From Mycoplasma haemocanis str. Illinois (GTDB lineage: Bacteria; Bacillota_I; Bacilli_A; Mycoplasmatales; Mycoplasmoidaceae): DNA of 64,000 bases. The translations under genes and the position numbers were made by a program. The DNA lies in contig NC_016638.1 of the NCBI RefSeq assembly GCF_000238995.1, positions 62,001-126,000 of the forward strand, read 5' to 3'. Under the pieces are notes generated by a model that saw only the letters and a program-made list of their open reading frames with translations, ran no database searches and was not told where the DNA came from. This document shows, piece by piece, positions 23,789-35,033 of this stretch (its first letter is position 1; each line of letters starts with the position of its first letter).

Positions 23789-24768
23789 AAAAAGAAGTCT
23801 TCATCCTTTATCTCTTCCACTTTGGTAGTTTTAATGTAACCATTTCCTTTAGTACTGAAAAAGTCGTGACTTTTGGTAGTAGTTTTCAATCCATTGAAGA
23901 CTATAGGATTAATATCCTTATCGGTAGTTGAATATTCATTTTCAAAGCCTAAATTTTGAAGCGCTTTATTGGCATTATATTCTAGGAATTTATTTACATC
24001 TTCTACTAACCCTATTTTTGAATAAATAAGTGCAGTGTATTTAATCTCATTCTCCATGAGTTCATGGAGAAGACAAATTACTTTTTCTTTCATTTGTTTC
24101 TGCTTTTCTTCGCTAAACGTCTTAAATATTTCCATGGATAATACTCCTATGTAAAGACCATGAATAGCTTCATCCCGAATTATTAAATTGATTATCTCTC
24201 CACTATTTATCATCATACCTTTCCCAGCCAAAAGTAGCATGTAATAGAATCCGGAATAGAATAGGAAGGACTCTAGAAATACAGAGGCCACCATGGCCAT
24301 ATATAGGCTCTCATCATCCTTTATATTCTCATAGTGATGAGAAACAATCTCCATCTTCTTCTGAAGTTCAGGATTTTGTTCTGATCATTTAAATAATTCT
24401 TCAATCTCTTGACTAGTGGCTAGAGTGGAAAAAATGGTGGAGTAACTTTTGGCATGCATCTGTTCCATCATTCCCATAAACTGTAAAACGGCAGTTGCGT
24501 GAGGATTATCTATGGACATGGCTATATTAGTCATTCCCAAACTACCCTGATGGGTATCAAGCAAAGTTAATCCAACTAAGACCTTCTTGTATACATCCTT
24601 TTCATCTTCGGTTAATTCTGCGGCCCAGATAAGCTTATCTCCGCTTAAAGGTATTTCTTCATCTATCCAAAATTGTCTTACGTTTTGATTTCAAAAAACT
24701 TTTGAGTATTTATCTGATACGTTGTTTCAGTTAACTGCCGAGAAGAACTTATTTTTTTTCTTGAACAA
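23785..24768 (-). CDS. nrdF: ribonucleotide reductase class Ib beta subunit
   Basis: A 327-residue radical-generating subunit. All metal ligands of the normal class Ib form are visible: Asp in LTLLDTHQG, Glu and His in [11 protein letters not shown] (with the radical Tyr), Glu in [11 protein letters not shown], and Glu plus His in IIRDEAIHG. It is therefore not the metal-free class Ie variant seen in some Mollicutes. UGA Trp codons occur at 24355-24360 region, 24387, 24692 and 24734. The best start is TTG at 24768. It is divergent from nrdI-nrdE, although in most mycoplasmas nrdF-nrdI-nrdE form one operon. Confidence 0.95.
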
Positions 24769-24911
24769 AATAAGGAGTTAAGGGGGGAGGATGCTGATGC
24801 TTTTTAGATGAATGAATTCAAATAGATATGCTTTAAAATCTTTTTAATCTTCATGACTTGAAAAGCCTCTAATTCATTTTAAATTCTTATTCTTTTTTAA
24901 CTATTATTTCA
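24769..24911. promoter_or_regulatory. intergenic region between divergent nrdF and nrdI
   Basis: A 143-bp AT-rich gap that must carry promoters for both nrdF and nrdIE. On the plus strand a TTGAAA at 24858-24863 is followed about 17 bases later by an A/T-rich hexamer near 24881, a weak promoter candidate. A purine-rich AAGGGGGGAGG (24780-24790) precedes an 18-codon ATG frame that was not accepted as a gene. No clear paired NrdR box was found. Confidence 0.3.
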
Positions 24912-25271
24912 ATGCTCTTAGCCTACTTGTCAAGAACTAATAACGTCAAGAAAATAGCTGATAAACTGGAAAGATTAGGAGTTGAAGTTATACGAATTTC
25001 TGAAGGACTTTTGTTGGATCAAGAATTCTGTCTTCTGACTTACACGGATATGCTTGGACAAGTTCCCGAGTTAGTTACTCAATTTTTAGAGAAAAATCGT
25101 TTCAATTTAAAAGCTGTGGCTGGTAGCGGAAATAGGAATTTTGGGAACAATTTTTGTGGTGCTGCGAAGAAGATACACAGTATATATAAAGTTCCCTTGG
25201 TGGCTGAGTTTGAGCTTTCAGGAGACGATGTTAGTATTGAGAAATTTGGAGATTTTTTAAAGAGTAATTAA
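24912..25271 (+). CDS. nrdI: NrdI flavodoxin
   Basis: A 119-residue flavodoxin-like protein that supplies oxidant to assemble the NrdF cofactor. It begins with the FMN phosphate-loop region LAYLSRTNNVKKIADKL and contains LLTYTDMLGQVPELVTQFLEKN and AVAGSGNRNFGNNFCGAA, then VPLVAEFELSGD. These are the NrdI signature blocks. Its stop overlaps the start of nrdE by one base. Confidence 0.93.
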   Translation: MLLAYLSRTNNVKKIADKLERLGVEVIRISEGLLLDQEFCLLTYTDMLGQVPELVTQFLEKNRFNLKAVAGSGNRNFGNNFCGAAKKIHSIYKVPLVAEFELSGDDVSIEKFGDFLKSN

Positions 25272-27373
25272 TGTCTGATCATTTGAAGCGCTCCCTGGAG
25301 CTTAATAATATGGTTACTTATAAAAGTCCGGATGGATTCTTTGATGTATCTAAAGACTTGGAAGCTATTGCTGAATATGAGAAATATGTGGATGAGAACT
25401 TTGCTACAGATTTGGAGGGGATAGAGAGGATTAGGTGATTAATTGAGAATAATTTTTATGTTGCTGATTTGATTAATTCTTTTACTGATGCTGAAGTAAT
25501 AGAAATTATCGATCTTGTTAAGTCCTACAATTTCCACTTTAAGTCTTATATGTCCATAAAGAAATTCTATGATAGTTACGCTTTAAGGACTGATGATAAG
25601 AAGAAGTTTTTAGAAAGATATGATGATCGAATAATAGCTTGTGCACTTTTTCTAGGACGAAGGGACTTTAATTTTGCCAAAAAGTTGGCTAAGTCTATGA
25701 TCGAACAGAAATATCAGCCGGCAACACCCACTTTTAGCAACGCCGGAAAGAAGAGATCTGGGGAATTGGTCTCCTGTTTTTTATTAGAAGTGGATGACTC
25801 TCTTAATTCCATCAATTATATTATCTCCACGGCCATGCAGCTGTCTAAGATAGGTGGTGGAGTTGCCATAAATTTAAGCAAGTTAAGAGCGAGAGGAGCT
25901 CAAATTAAGCATATAGAAGCTGCAGCTTCTGGAGTTATTCCTGTCATTAAGATATTAGAGAATGTATTTGATTATGCTGATCAGTTGGGACAAAGACCGG
26001 GAGCTGGAGCCGCATATTTGAGCATATTCCATTGAGATTTAATTGAGTTCTTAGATTGTAAGAAGATAAATGCTGATGAGAAGTCTAGAATTCAAACCCT
26101 TTCTTTAGGTTTATTAGTTCCTAATAAGTTCATTGATCTTTGTATAGAGGGGTCAGATTATTATCTCTTTGAGCCATATACGGTATTTAAGAAATACGGA
26201 ATTCACATGTCAGACATGGACATGAATAAGTGATATGAAGTCTTAGCCCATGATCCCGATGTTTTGAAGAAGTCTATTTCTTCTAGAGATGTTCTTAACA
26301 ATATAGCTAAAACTCAATTTGAGTCCGGATACCCTTACATAATCTATATAGATATTGCCAATAAGAAGAACCCCCTGAAGAAGTTGGGGCAAATAAAGAT
26401 GAGTAATCTGTGTACTGAGATCTTTCAAATACAGGAGACGTCCATCATAAAGGACTATGGGGATTTAGATGACATTAGATATGATGTGTCATGTAATTTA
26501 GGCTCTTTAAATATTAATTCCCTATTTGAAGGGGAGAAGAATTTAGAGGAGACTATTGAGGTTGCCATGAGGGCTTTGAGTATGGTCTCCGATATATCAA
26601 GCATAGCTAATGCTCCAGGCGTTAGAAAAGCTAATTCAGAATTGCATTCAGTGGGCCTGGGGGCTATGAATTTGGCTGGATTTTTAGCCAAGAATAAACT
26701 TCACTATGATTCTCCGGAAGCTGTGGAATTTGCATCTGTTTTATTTGCGGCTATTAATTTCTTCTCCATAAAAGCTAGTTGTTTAATAGCGCAGGAGAGG
26801 AAAAAGACTTTTGAGGGCTTTGAGAAATCAGATTACTATTCGGGTGTATATTTCTTAAAGTATTTAGAGAATGATTATTTGCCTAAATCTGATGCGGTTA
26901 AAGAACTCTTTAAAGATATGAAATTACCTACTAAGGAGGATTGATCGGAATTAGCTAAGAAGGTCAAAGAGTGCGGTCTTTATAACGCCTACAGACTAGC
27001 TATAGCACCCACTCAAACCATTAGTTATTTAAATAACTCTACACCTTCTATATCTCCTGTTGTAGATGTATTAGAGACCCGTTTATATGGAAACTCCTTG
27101 ACTTACTATCCTATGCCTTTCTTAAATAAAGATACTTGATATTACTATAAATCTGCCTATCTTCTAGATCAAAAGGCCATTATTGATATGGTTTCTGCTG
27201 TTCAAGAACATGTGGATCAGGGTATTTCTACTGTGCTTTATGTAACTAATAATACTTCTACGAGAGATCTAGTACGCTTTTATATATATGCTTGGCATAA
27301 AGGACTTAAGTCCCTATATTACACAAGAACTAAAAATTTAGAAATAGAAGAGTGCTTAAGTTGTTCAGCTTAG
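25271..27373 (+). CDS. nrdE: ribonucleotide reductase class Ib alpha subunit
   Basis: A 700-residue catalytic subunit reducing ribonucleoside diphosphates. Visible motifs: PATPTFSNAGKKRSGELVSCFLLEVDDS (substrate cysteine region), SKIGGGVAINLSKLRARGA, ACNLGSLN-type site read as SCNLGSLNI, and YRLAIAPTQTISYLNNSTPSISP near the end. The C-terminal redox pair is ECLSCSA. UGA Trp codons occur at 25437, 26035, 26232, 26942 and 27138. The length is typical (about 700-720). It ends overlapping the convergent asnS stop. Confidence 0.96.
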
Positions 27374-28701
27374 AAATTTAACTGTCCGTAACTTCTAGGG
27401 TAGTTAATAATATCTTTGATATTTTTCATACCAGTTAGATACATTATTAGCCTCTCATATCCACAGCCAAATCCTGCACTTGAGTAGTACCCATACTTTC
27501 TAAGCTCTAAATATCAATTCAAGTGATCCAGAGGAATTCCAAATTCTTCCGCTTTAGCTTTTAATTTTTCAAAATCTGACTCTCTTTCGGAACCCCCCAT
27601 TAACTCCCCAACATCAGGCATTAATAAATCAACTGCAAGTACAGTTTCATCTTCACAATCCTTCATATAGAAGGCTTTAATAGCTCTCGGATAATGAGTT
27701 ATAAATACGGCTTTTTTAAATTTACTAGTTATGTATTTTTCGTGTTCGGAAGCTAAATCAATTCCAAATTTGATATCGTTGTTTTCAAATTTAGTTCCTC
27801 TTGCCTGCTCTTTAAGGAGCATATCAATAGCCTCTCTGTAGCTTATTCTTATGAATGGCTCACTTAATAGATTTTCTAATTTGGAAATTAAGTCCTCATT
27901 ATTAGGAAGCTTATCTGATAGGAATTTCAATTCTTTATGGCAATTTCTGAGAACTCTATTGACGGTAAACTTAAGGAAGTCTTCCATTAGATTTATATTC
28001 TCATCTAAGTTAGAGAAAGAGCATTCAGGCTCTATCATCCAAAACTCAGAAAGATGTTGAGAAGTGTTTGATTTTTCTGCTCTAAATGTTGGTCCAAAAG
28101 TATAAACATCCTTTAGTCCTAATGCCATGGCTTCTGCATGGAATTGACCACTTACACTAAGTAAAGTTGTTTTTTTAAAACTGTTCTCGGAATTTTTTAT
28201 TTCAAATACATCAGAACCTCCTTCGCAATTATTGGAAGTTAAAATAGGGGCCTGTATTCATATGAAACCACGACTGTAGAAGAACTCGTGTATGGAATAG
28301 TTAACTTCATTCTTTACAGCATTAATTACCCTAAATAATCTTGTTCTAGCTCTTTGGTGAGATACCTCCCTTAGGAATTCAAAACCGTGCTCCTTTTTCT
28401 GAATTGGAAATTTCTGATCCGCCGATGCTAAAATTACCACTTCATCGGCCACAAACTCTACATCTTGCCCGCCTTTTGGGGATTTCTGTAAAAAACCTGA
28501 TGCCGCAATAGCGGAACCAACCGTTAATAAAGAAATATCTAAACCCTTTTTGCAAACTATTTGTAAATCCTTGCAAGTAGATCCATCATTTAGACTTATG
28601 AAAATTAAATCCTTTCCGTGAACTTGAAAACTCTTAACTCAGCCTTTTATTTGCGTTTTCTTGTTTAATTCTGAGATTTTTAAGAAATGGTTTATTCTCA
28701 T
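27370..28701 (-). CDS. asnS: asparaginyl-tRNA synthetase
   Basis: A 443-residue class IIb enzyme. The N-terminal OB domain contains GWVKSFQVHGKDLIFISLNDGS. Motif 1 is near FFYSRGFIWIQAPILTSNNCEG, motif 2 is TFGPTFRAEKSNTSQHLSEFWMIEPE and motif 3 is SAGFGCGYERLIMYLTGMKNIKDI, ending YPRSYGQLNF. The asparaginyl rather than aspartyl call rests on AEKSNTSQHL and the lack of the AspRS insertion. UGA Trp codons at 28621, 28258 and 27517 are read through. Its start overlaps the end of ligA by 10 bases. Confidence 0.95.
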
Positions 28702-30692
28702 TTAGGCAATTGAATTATGTCTTTTTCGGTAAGTATCTTTATATTTAAATCTTTAGCTTTTGTAAGTTTAGAACCGGCTTCCGATCCAGCAATTAAGTAG
28801 TCAACTCTCGAGCTTATATTTCCTACTATTTTAACTCCATAACTACTTCTAAGCCTAGATGAAAGCTCTTCTCTCGAAATCTTAAACTTCCCAGTTATCA
28901 CTACTTTCTTCCCTTTCACAAAGCTATCTATTATTTCATAGGATGTTTGATTCTTAAATAACCCTTGCTCTTTTAATCTATTAACTAGATCTATATTCTC
29001 TTGCTGCGAAGATCACTGTATTACTGATTCAGCACACCTTTCTCCAATCCCATTTATACTCATTAGCTCCTTTTTTGTTGCAGATAGAACTGCATCTATA
29101 CTTCCAAAATGTTCAAATATTAAGTTAGCTACTTCTTCTCCAATAAATTCAATTCCTAATCCACATAAAATCTTATGACTCTCTCTATCCCTAGACTTAT
29201 CTATTGAAGCTATGAGTTTATTTAGAAGTTTCTCCTTTATTCTGAGATCTGCATTTAGAATAGTCTCTCTGTGTTGATGGATCTTATATATGTCATCTAA
29301 ATTCTGAAGTATTCCTAGGCTGTGTAATTTCATGATGATATGTATAGATAAACCTTCTATATTGGCCATCCCTCTCGCTGAGAAATAGGTAAATTGGGCG
29401 TATTTTTTTTCTAGGCAATCCTTATTGGGACAATATTGGGTGGATAAATTCTGTTTAGTTATTAATTCAAAATTACAACTTGGACAATATTTAGAGGGAA
29501 TTCATCTCTCTAGATTATCTACTCTTTTTTCTCGTGAGAATCCTATTATCCTGGGAACTATTTCTCCCGACTTGTAAATGGAGACATAGTCTCCCACTCT
29601 AAGATCTAATTCACTTATGTAATTTGCATTATGTAAAGTGGCAAATTGAACAGTACTTCCATCTAATTCCACAGGCTCTACTTGGGCTGAATAAGTTATC
29701 TTACCTGTTCTTCCTACGGTTGGTATTATCTTAAGCAACTTGCTCTCTTTTACTAGGGAAGGATACTTATAAGCTATTGCTCATTTTGGGAACTTACTGG
29801 TGTATCCGATGTCTTCTCATTTAGAAGATTCATTAACTTTAATTACTAATCCGTCATAAGGAATATCTGATGTCCTTTTGGTTTCTTCGAATGCTTTTAT
29901 AAAGTTATATATTTCCTCTTTATTTCTACTTATTAGAGTCTCCTGAGGGTCATGACTTTCTAACCCTAACTCTCGAATTTTTTCAATTATTCGAGATTGC
30001 TTATTTATCCCTATTTCCTCCGCTCTAACGATGCTGTAAGCTTTTATTCTTAATCCCTTTTTAGATATTTCTTCGGACTTCTTAAGTCTTAAAGTTCCGG
30101 CAACAAAATTTCTATGATTGGCAAAGGCTTTATTGGAAGATTCATCATATCTTTGAGCTTCAAAATCACTCTTCTTTATATATATTTCTCCCCTGATAGT
30201 AATATCCTCCTCGCTTTCTATTTTTATGGGGATGGAATTAATTTGAAGAATCTTACTAGTTAAATCTTCACCTATTTCTCCATCTCCTCTACTTATTGCT
30301 TTATGTAGGTATCCCTTTCGATATATTAAGCTTATGCTCGCACCATCTACTTTAGGTTCCAGAAAGTATTCCAATTCTCCAGCTTCTTCTTTTTCGCATT
30401 GATTAAAGAAGGATTGAAGTTCTTCATAATTAAAGGCATTGTTTAGGGACATCATTGGGAAATCATGTCTTATCTTTATATTTTCAGGATTTAAATAGAA
30501 ACCTATTCGATTACTAGGGGAATCTTCGGTTTTGTATTCTGGATATTTGTGTTCTAAATTTAAAAGAGTTCTTAATTTAAAGTCATAAACCTCATCACTT
30601 TCTTTAGGCTCCCCTGCATAGTATGCTGCTTCCAAATCCTTTAATTCCTTTCTAAGATTCTCAATTATCTCTTTAATATTCAATGGATTCAA
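28692..30692 (-). CDS. ligA: NAD-dependent DNA ligase
   Basis: A 666-residue ligase that joins nicks using NAD+. The N-terminal Ia domain ([20 protein letters not shown]), the catalytic lysine in [18 protein letters not shown], the OB fold, a four-cysteine zinc finger (YCPSC and YCPNKDC), helix-hairpin-helix motifs and a C-terminal BRCT domain ([11 protein letters not shown]) come in the usual order. The true stop is TAA at 28692-28694, because the UGA at 28698 is Trp. TTG starts at 30692 and 30683 are both possible; either one meets the divergent mnmA start head to head. Confidence 0.97.
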
Positions 30693-31789
30693 TGAAAAAA
30701 GTTGTGGTAGCCCTATCGGGGGGAGTGGATTCAGCTGTTTCTGCTTTCCTCCTCAAGCAAAAGAATTATGAGCTTCATGCTGTTTATATGCAGAACTGAG
30801 ACAGCCAAGTTAATGAGGAGAATTCTGAAGACGTAGGTTGCTCAAGTAGGGAGGATTTGAAATACGTTAAGGAGATATGTAACAAACTAAATATCCCTCT
30901 CACGGTGTACAATTTTGTGCCCGAATATTGGGAATACGTTTTTGAACCGTATTTGAACTTAGTTCAAAATAACCTTTTATCTAATCCCGATATTCTCTGT
31001 AATTCCAAAATAAAATTTGGAGTTTTACTGGAAAGGATCCTTCGGGATTTTGGCCCCAATGTTACATTGGCTACCGGACATTGGGCGAAAGTTATTAATA
31101 GAGATGGAAGTTATATGCTTGCGATGTGCTCCAATCCTAATAAAGATCAAACATATTTTTTAAGCCGACTTACTACCGATCAACTTAAATATATTTCCTT
31201 CCCTTTGCAAGACATTCAATCAAAAGAGGAGATAAGAGAGATAGCTAAGAATTTAGAGCTTTCTGTTTGAAATAGGAAAGATTCCACTGGAATTTGTTTC
31301 ATTGGCAAAAGGAAGTATTCTTCCTTTATGGAAAACTTCATTGATCATAAGGAAGGAGATCTTATAGATATAGAAACAGGGAAGATTCTTGGCACCCATA
31401 AGGGCTCTCATTTATATGCTTTACATCAGAGATCTGGCTTAGCTTTAAAAGGATATGAAGAGAGATATTATGTTTGCAAGAAAGATCCTAAAAAGAATGT
31501 GGTTTATTTGTGTAGAGAATCTCAAATCCCCCTATACCTTTATACTACCAATACTTTTTGTAGAGATATTCATTGAATTAATAGGGTTCCAAAGGTTGGA
31601 GAGGAGCTTTTTGTAAAAGCTCGTCATACCCCATCCTTTCTAAAAGTTAAACTTAGTTCACTTGAAAATGGGGAATGTCATATTACTCATGAGAAGACCC
31701 ATATAACTTCTCCCGGTCAATATGTAGTGTTCTACGATTTAGATAAGAATATATGTTTGGGAAGTGGTATTTATAGGGATGGTAAGTAG
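30692..31789 (+). CDS. mnmA: tRNA-specific 2-thiouridylase
   Basis: A 365-residue enzyme that thiolates U34 of tRNA-Lys, -Glu and -Gln. The PP-loop is [15 protein letters not shown] (residues 7-21). The two catalytic cysteines lie in [12 protein letters not shown] and [12 protein letters not shown], and [13 protein letters not shown] is the family signature. An in-frame ATG at 30683 is an alternative start. UGA Trp codons at 30798, 31268 and 31574 are read through. It ends 11 bases inside alaS. Both tRNA-Lys (TTT) and tRNA-Gln (TTG), its substrates, are encoded in the cluster at 49557-49707. Confidence 0.96.
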
Positions 31790-34304
31790 TATCTCAGCTT
31801 CAGAGCTAAAGAAAAAGTGAATTGATTTTTTCGTTAGTAAGGGCCATTTAGATGTTTCTAATAGATCTTTAATCCCCCCATCCACCGATAAATCTTTGCT
31901 TTTTATTAATTCGGGTGTGGCGGCTATAAAGTCCTATTTCTCCGGTGATACTCCCCCACCTTCTAGAAGATTAGTAAGTTGTCAAAAGGTAATAAGAACT
32001 GGTGATATTGAATCCATCGGGGAAAGTGTGAGACATCATACCTATTTCGAGATGCTTGGGAATTTCTCCTTGGGAGATTATTTCAAAGCAGAGGCCATTG
32101 AGTGATCGTGGGAATTCTTAATTAAACATTTAGGTATTGATCCAGATAAGCTCTATGTAACTATTTATCGGGAAGATGTGGAAGCCATGTATGAGTGAAA
32201 GAAGTGAATCTCGGAGGATCGAATAATTTTTGGGGATAAAGACACTAATTTTTGAGATATGGGAGTTGGCCCCTGTGGCCCCTGTACCGAGATATATTTT
32301 GATAGGGGACCTAGTTATGATCCCGATAATATTGGACTTGATCTACTGAAGAATAATATTGAGAACAATAGGTATTTAGAGATATGAAATATTGTTTTTA
32401 GTGAGTTTCTAAATATAGATGGTCAGATAGTTCCCGCACCACAGAAAAATATTGATACTGGTGCAGGATTAGAAAGGATTCTTAGTGTTCTAGAAGGTAA
32501 GGATAGTAATTTCGAAAGTTCTCTCTTTTCTCCAATTGTAAATTTCATAGATTTTCATTTCTCCAAGAAGGATAAAAAGGTTTTCTGATCTGCTGCCGAC
32601 TACTTTAGAGCCTCTTGCATCCTATTAGATTCTGGTATTAGTTTTGGAGGTAAGGGGCGGGAATACGTACTTCGGAAGATTTTTAGAAAGACTATATGGC
32701 TTTTCAAATCTCTAGAAGATAAGGAATTGGATTCTACTTTCTTCTCCGGAGTGGTAAATGTTGTGGGAGAAAGTCTTGTGGGTTTTTATCCGAGCATTCT
32801 TCAGAACAAAGAGAGCCTATCTTTAATGCTTTACGAGGAATATTTATTATCTGTGAAGGCATATGAGAAGTCACATGCTCTTTTAATTCAGTTAATTAAG
32901 AAATATGATTTTGAGATTCCCGCAAAAGAGATATTCGATTTAGTTACTAGCCATGGTTTGGAATTATGACTGATACAACTATCTTTATCTCGACTAAATA
33001 GGACTTTTAATGAAGAACAATATGAGTCTCTTATGGAAGAGCATAAGAATATCTCTTTTAATAAAAATATATCATCCGCTTTTATAAAGAAGCATCCTAA
33101 GCTTTTAGCTTTGGACTTAAAGTCTTCTATAGATTACTTTTCTTCCGAAAAGAATTCCAAGATAGTAGCCATATTTAATGAAGATTTTGAACTTCTTCAG
33201 AAATTAGATGGAATTGGATATCTTCTATTGGATGAAACAGTTGTTTTTCCTATGTCGGGAGGGCAAGATTCAGATACAGGATATGTAAATGGAAAGATTA
33301 TTAAAGAATCCCTAAAGGCTCCAAATGGACAGGTTCTCCACAAAGTTGCGGGTACTTTTTCTCTTGGTGAGGAAGTCATGGTCTCTCATGACAAAGATAA
33401 AAGGGGAGGTCTTGAGAAGCATCACACGTCTGAACACCTTTTATTTGAATTATTAAAAAGGGTAATAGATAAATCCGCCGAGAGAGTCTCTGGCCAGAAG
33501 TATTCGGATTATTTCAATCTTGAAGTTAACTTTTCTCCCAACATCGATAAGAAGAGTTTTAATTTAGCTTACCTTAATAAGGAACTGTGCGCCCTTATAG
33601 ATTCTAATCTTCCAGTTAACTATGAGATATTAACGTTGGAGGAAGCTAAGTTTTTGAATATCCCAATTTATTTTGAGGAGGTATATAGAAAGAGTGAGGA
33701 CAATTTAAGACTGGTGAATATTGGAGGCTATAGTAGGGAATTATGCATAGGAACTCACGTTAAATCTACTAAAGAGATAGAGGATGCTTTAATTGTGGGC
33801 TTCAAGAAGAAGCAAAGCAGTATTTATAAATTCAAGGTAATAGTAGGATCAAAGAGAGTATCAGATTTTCTTTCTGATAAGCCATCCAGAGAGGCCTTTT
33901 TATCTCTTAATGAGGAGAATGAAATTCTTAAGAATAAGGAAATTAAGAAACAGAAGATATCTTCAGAGAAGATGGAGTTAAGAAATAGGATTAAAGAAGT
34001 TATTAATTCTGGTCCTTTGGTAATTCTGAAAGAGAATGATCTTCACCCACAGATTGTTCAGTCTGTATTTAAAGAGATCAGAAATGAATTAAAAGGATGT
34101 ACCCTATTCCTCTTCAATGAGTTTCAAGGAGAGGTTAAGTACTACGTGGTTAGTGACGTTATAGATGTACTGAAGTTGCTAGAGATTCTTAAGAGTAAGT
34201 ATTCTTGAAAAGGAGGGGGTAACGCTGGATTTGGAACTGGAGTTGCTTCTGATTTAAAAGAAGGCTTTGAAGAAGAGTTATTTCTTATTCATAGAGGACT
34301 CTAA
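31779..34304 (+). CDS. alaS: alanyl-tRNA synthetase
   Basis: An 841-residue class II enzyme, within the usual 840-900 range. The start ATG overlaps mnmA. The catalytic domain has [47 protein letters not shown] and [13 protein letters not shown]. The editing domain keeps [15 protein letters not shown] and CIGTHVKST, which provide the zinc ligands. The C-terminal part has a coiled-coil linker and C-Ala-like segment ending [19 protein letters not shown]. Twelve or so UGA codons are Trp. The 3' end overlaps the convergent helical hypothetical by 27 bp. Confidence 0.96.
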
Positions 34305-34982
34305 TTTCATATATTGCCTGAAGGATGGAAGATCGAAGCTTCCCGTTCTGATTCTAGTTTTCAAATCTGCTAATTTTTCTCCCACAATTGTTTCATCCAC
34401 TATACCCCTAATCACCTTTATAAAGTGAGTTAAGTGTTCCAATTCTTTCACGGCAAAATCAGTGAACATATCTATATAACTCCCTATATCATTCACTATC
34501 ACTTGATTCTTAGTCAGATTTGTGACATTTTTTACTTCTCTGTGTATATATTGACAACCCATTTCCCTTCTTTTCTTAAAGTCTTTAGAAATATAAGAAA
34601 CTTCATCTTGAGATGATTTTGTAAGAAGTGTCAACTGTTTATTGGTCTCCAATACATGCATGTATAAATTTAATTTTTCATCCATCAATTTAAGAATGGA
34701 TAGATTTCTAAATTGTTGCCTTTCCAAAGTTCTTTTTATGTTTTTTATGGAACTCTGTAATTCCCTATTCCCCTTAAAATTTGGGGCTATCTCTTTAATA
34801 TCTTGTCATTCCGCTTCCGTTAAGGGTACGACGAAGGGATCTTTAAAATCTCCTTTGAATAAATTTGAGTAAGCTTCTAACTTTTTGGGAAATTCTATTT
34901 TCCCCATAAAAACCATCTTATTTAAGGTATCTTTTAGAATTTCTGCTAGATATTTAAGATGAACTCTGATATCGTTATGCAT
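34278..34982 (-). CDS. hypothetical helical cytoplasmic protein
   Basis: A 234-residue product, not recognised. The ATG at 34982 is preceded by an AT-rich 51-bp gap shared with the divergent PurB-like copy 1. The sequence is nearly all helix-forming, rich in Lys, Glu and Leu, with heptad-like spacing around residues 80-200 (for example LSILKLMDEKLNLYMHVLE). It has no membrane segment or signal peptide and one UGA Trp (34812). Probably a soluble helical bundle. Function unknown. Confidence 0.65.
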
Positions 34983-35033
34983 AAAGTTAAGTTAGAACGA
35001 TTTATTAGTACAAATAAACGAATAATTTAGGAT

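Noticed and set aside
23785..24768. Metal-free class Ie NrdF variant known in some Mollicutes
   Set aside because: All carboxylate ligands and both histidines of ordinary class Ib NrdF are present, as is the radical tyrosine.
24791..24847. Small frame (18 codons) behind a strong purine-rich Shine-Dalgarno between nrdF and nrdI
   Set aside because: Too short, no recognisable product and no neighbouring frame to support it.
31779..31790. T-box or other leader riboswitch for alaS
   Set aside because: alaS starts inside mnmA, so no leader exists.
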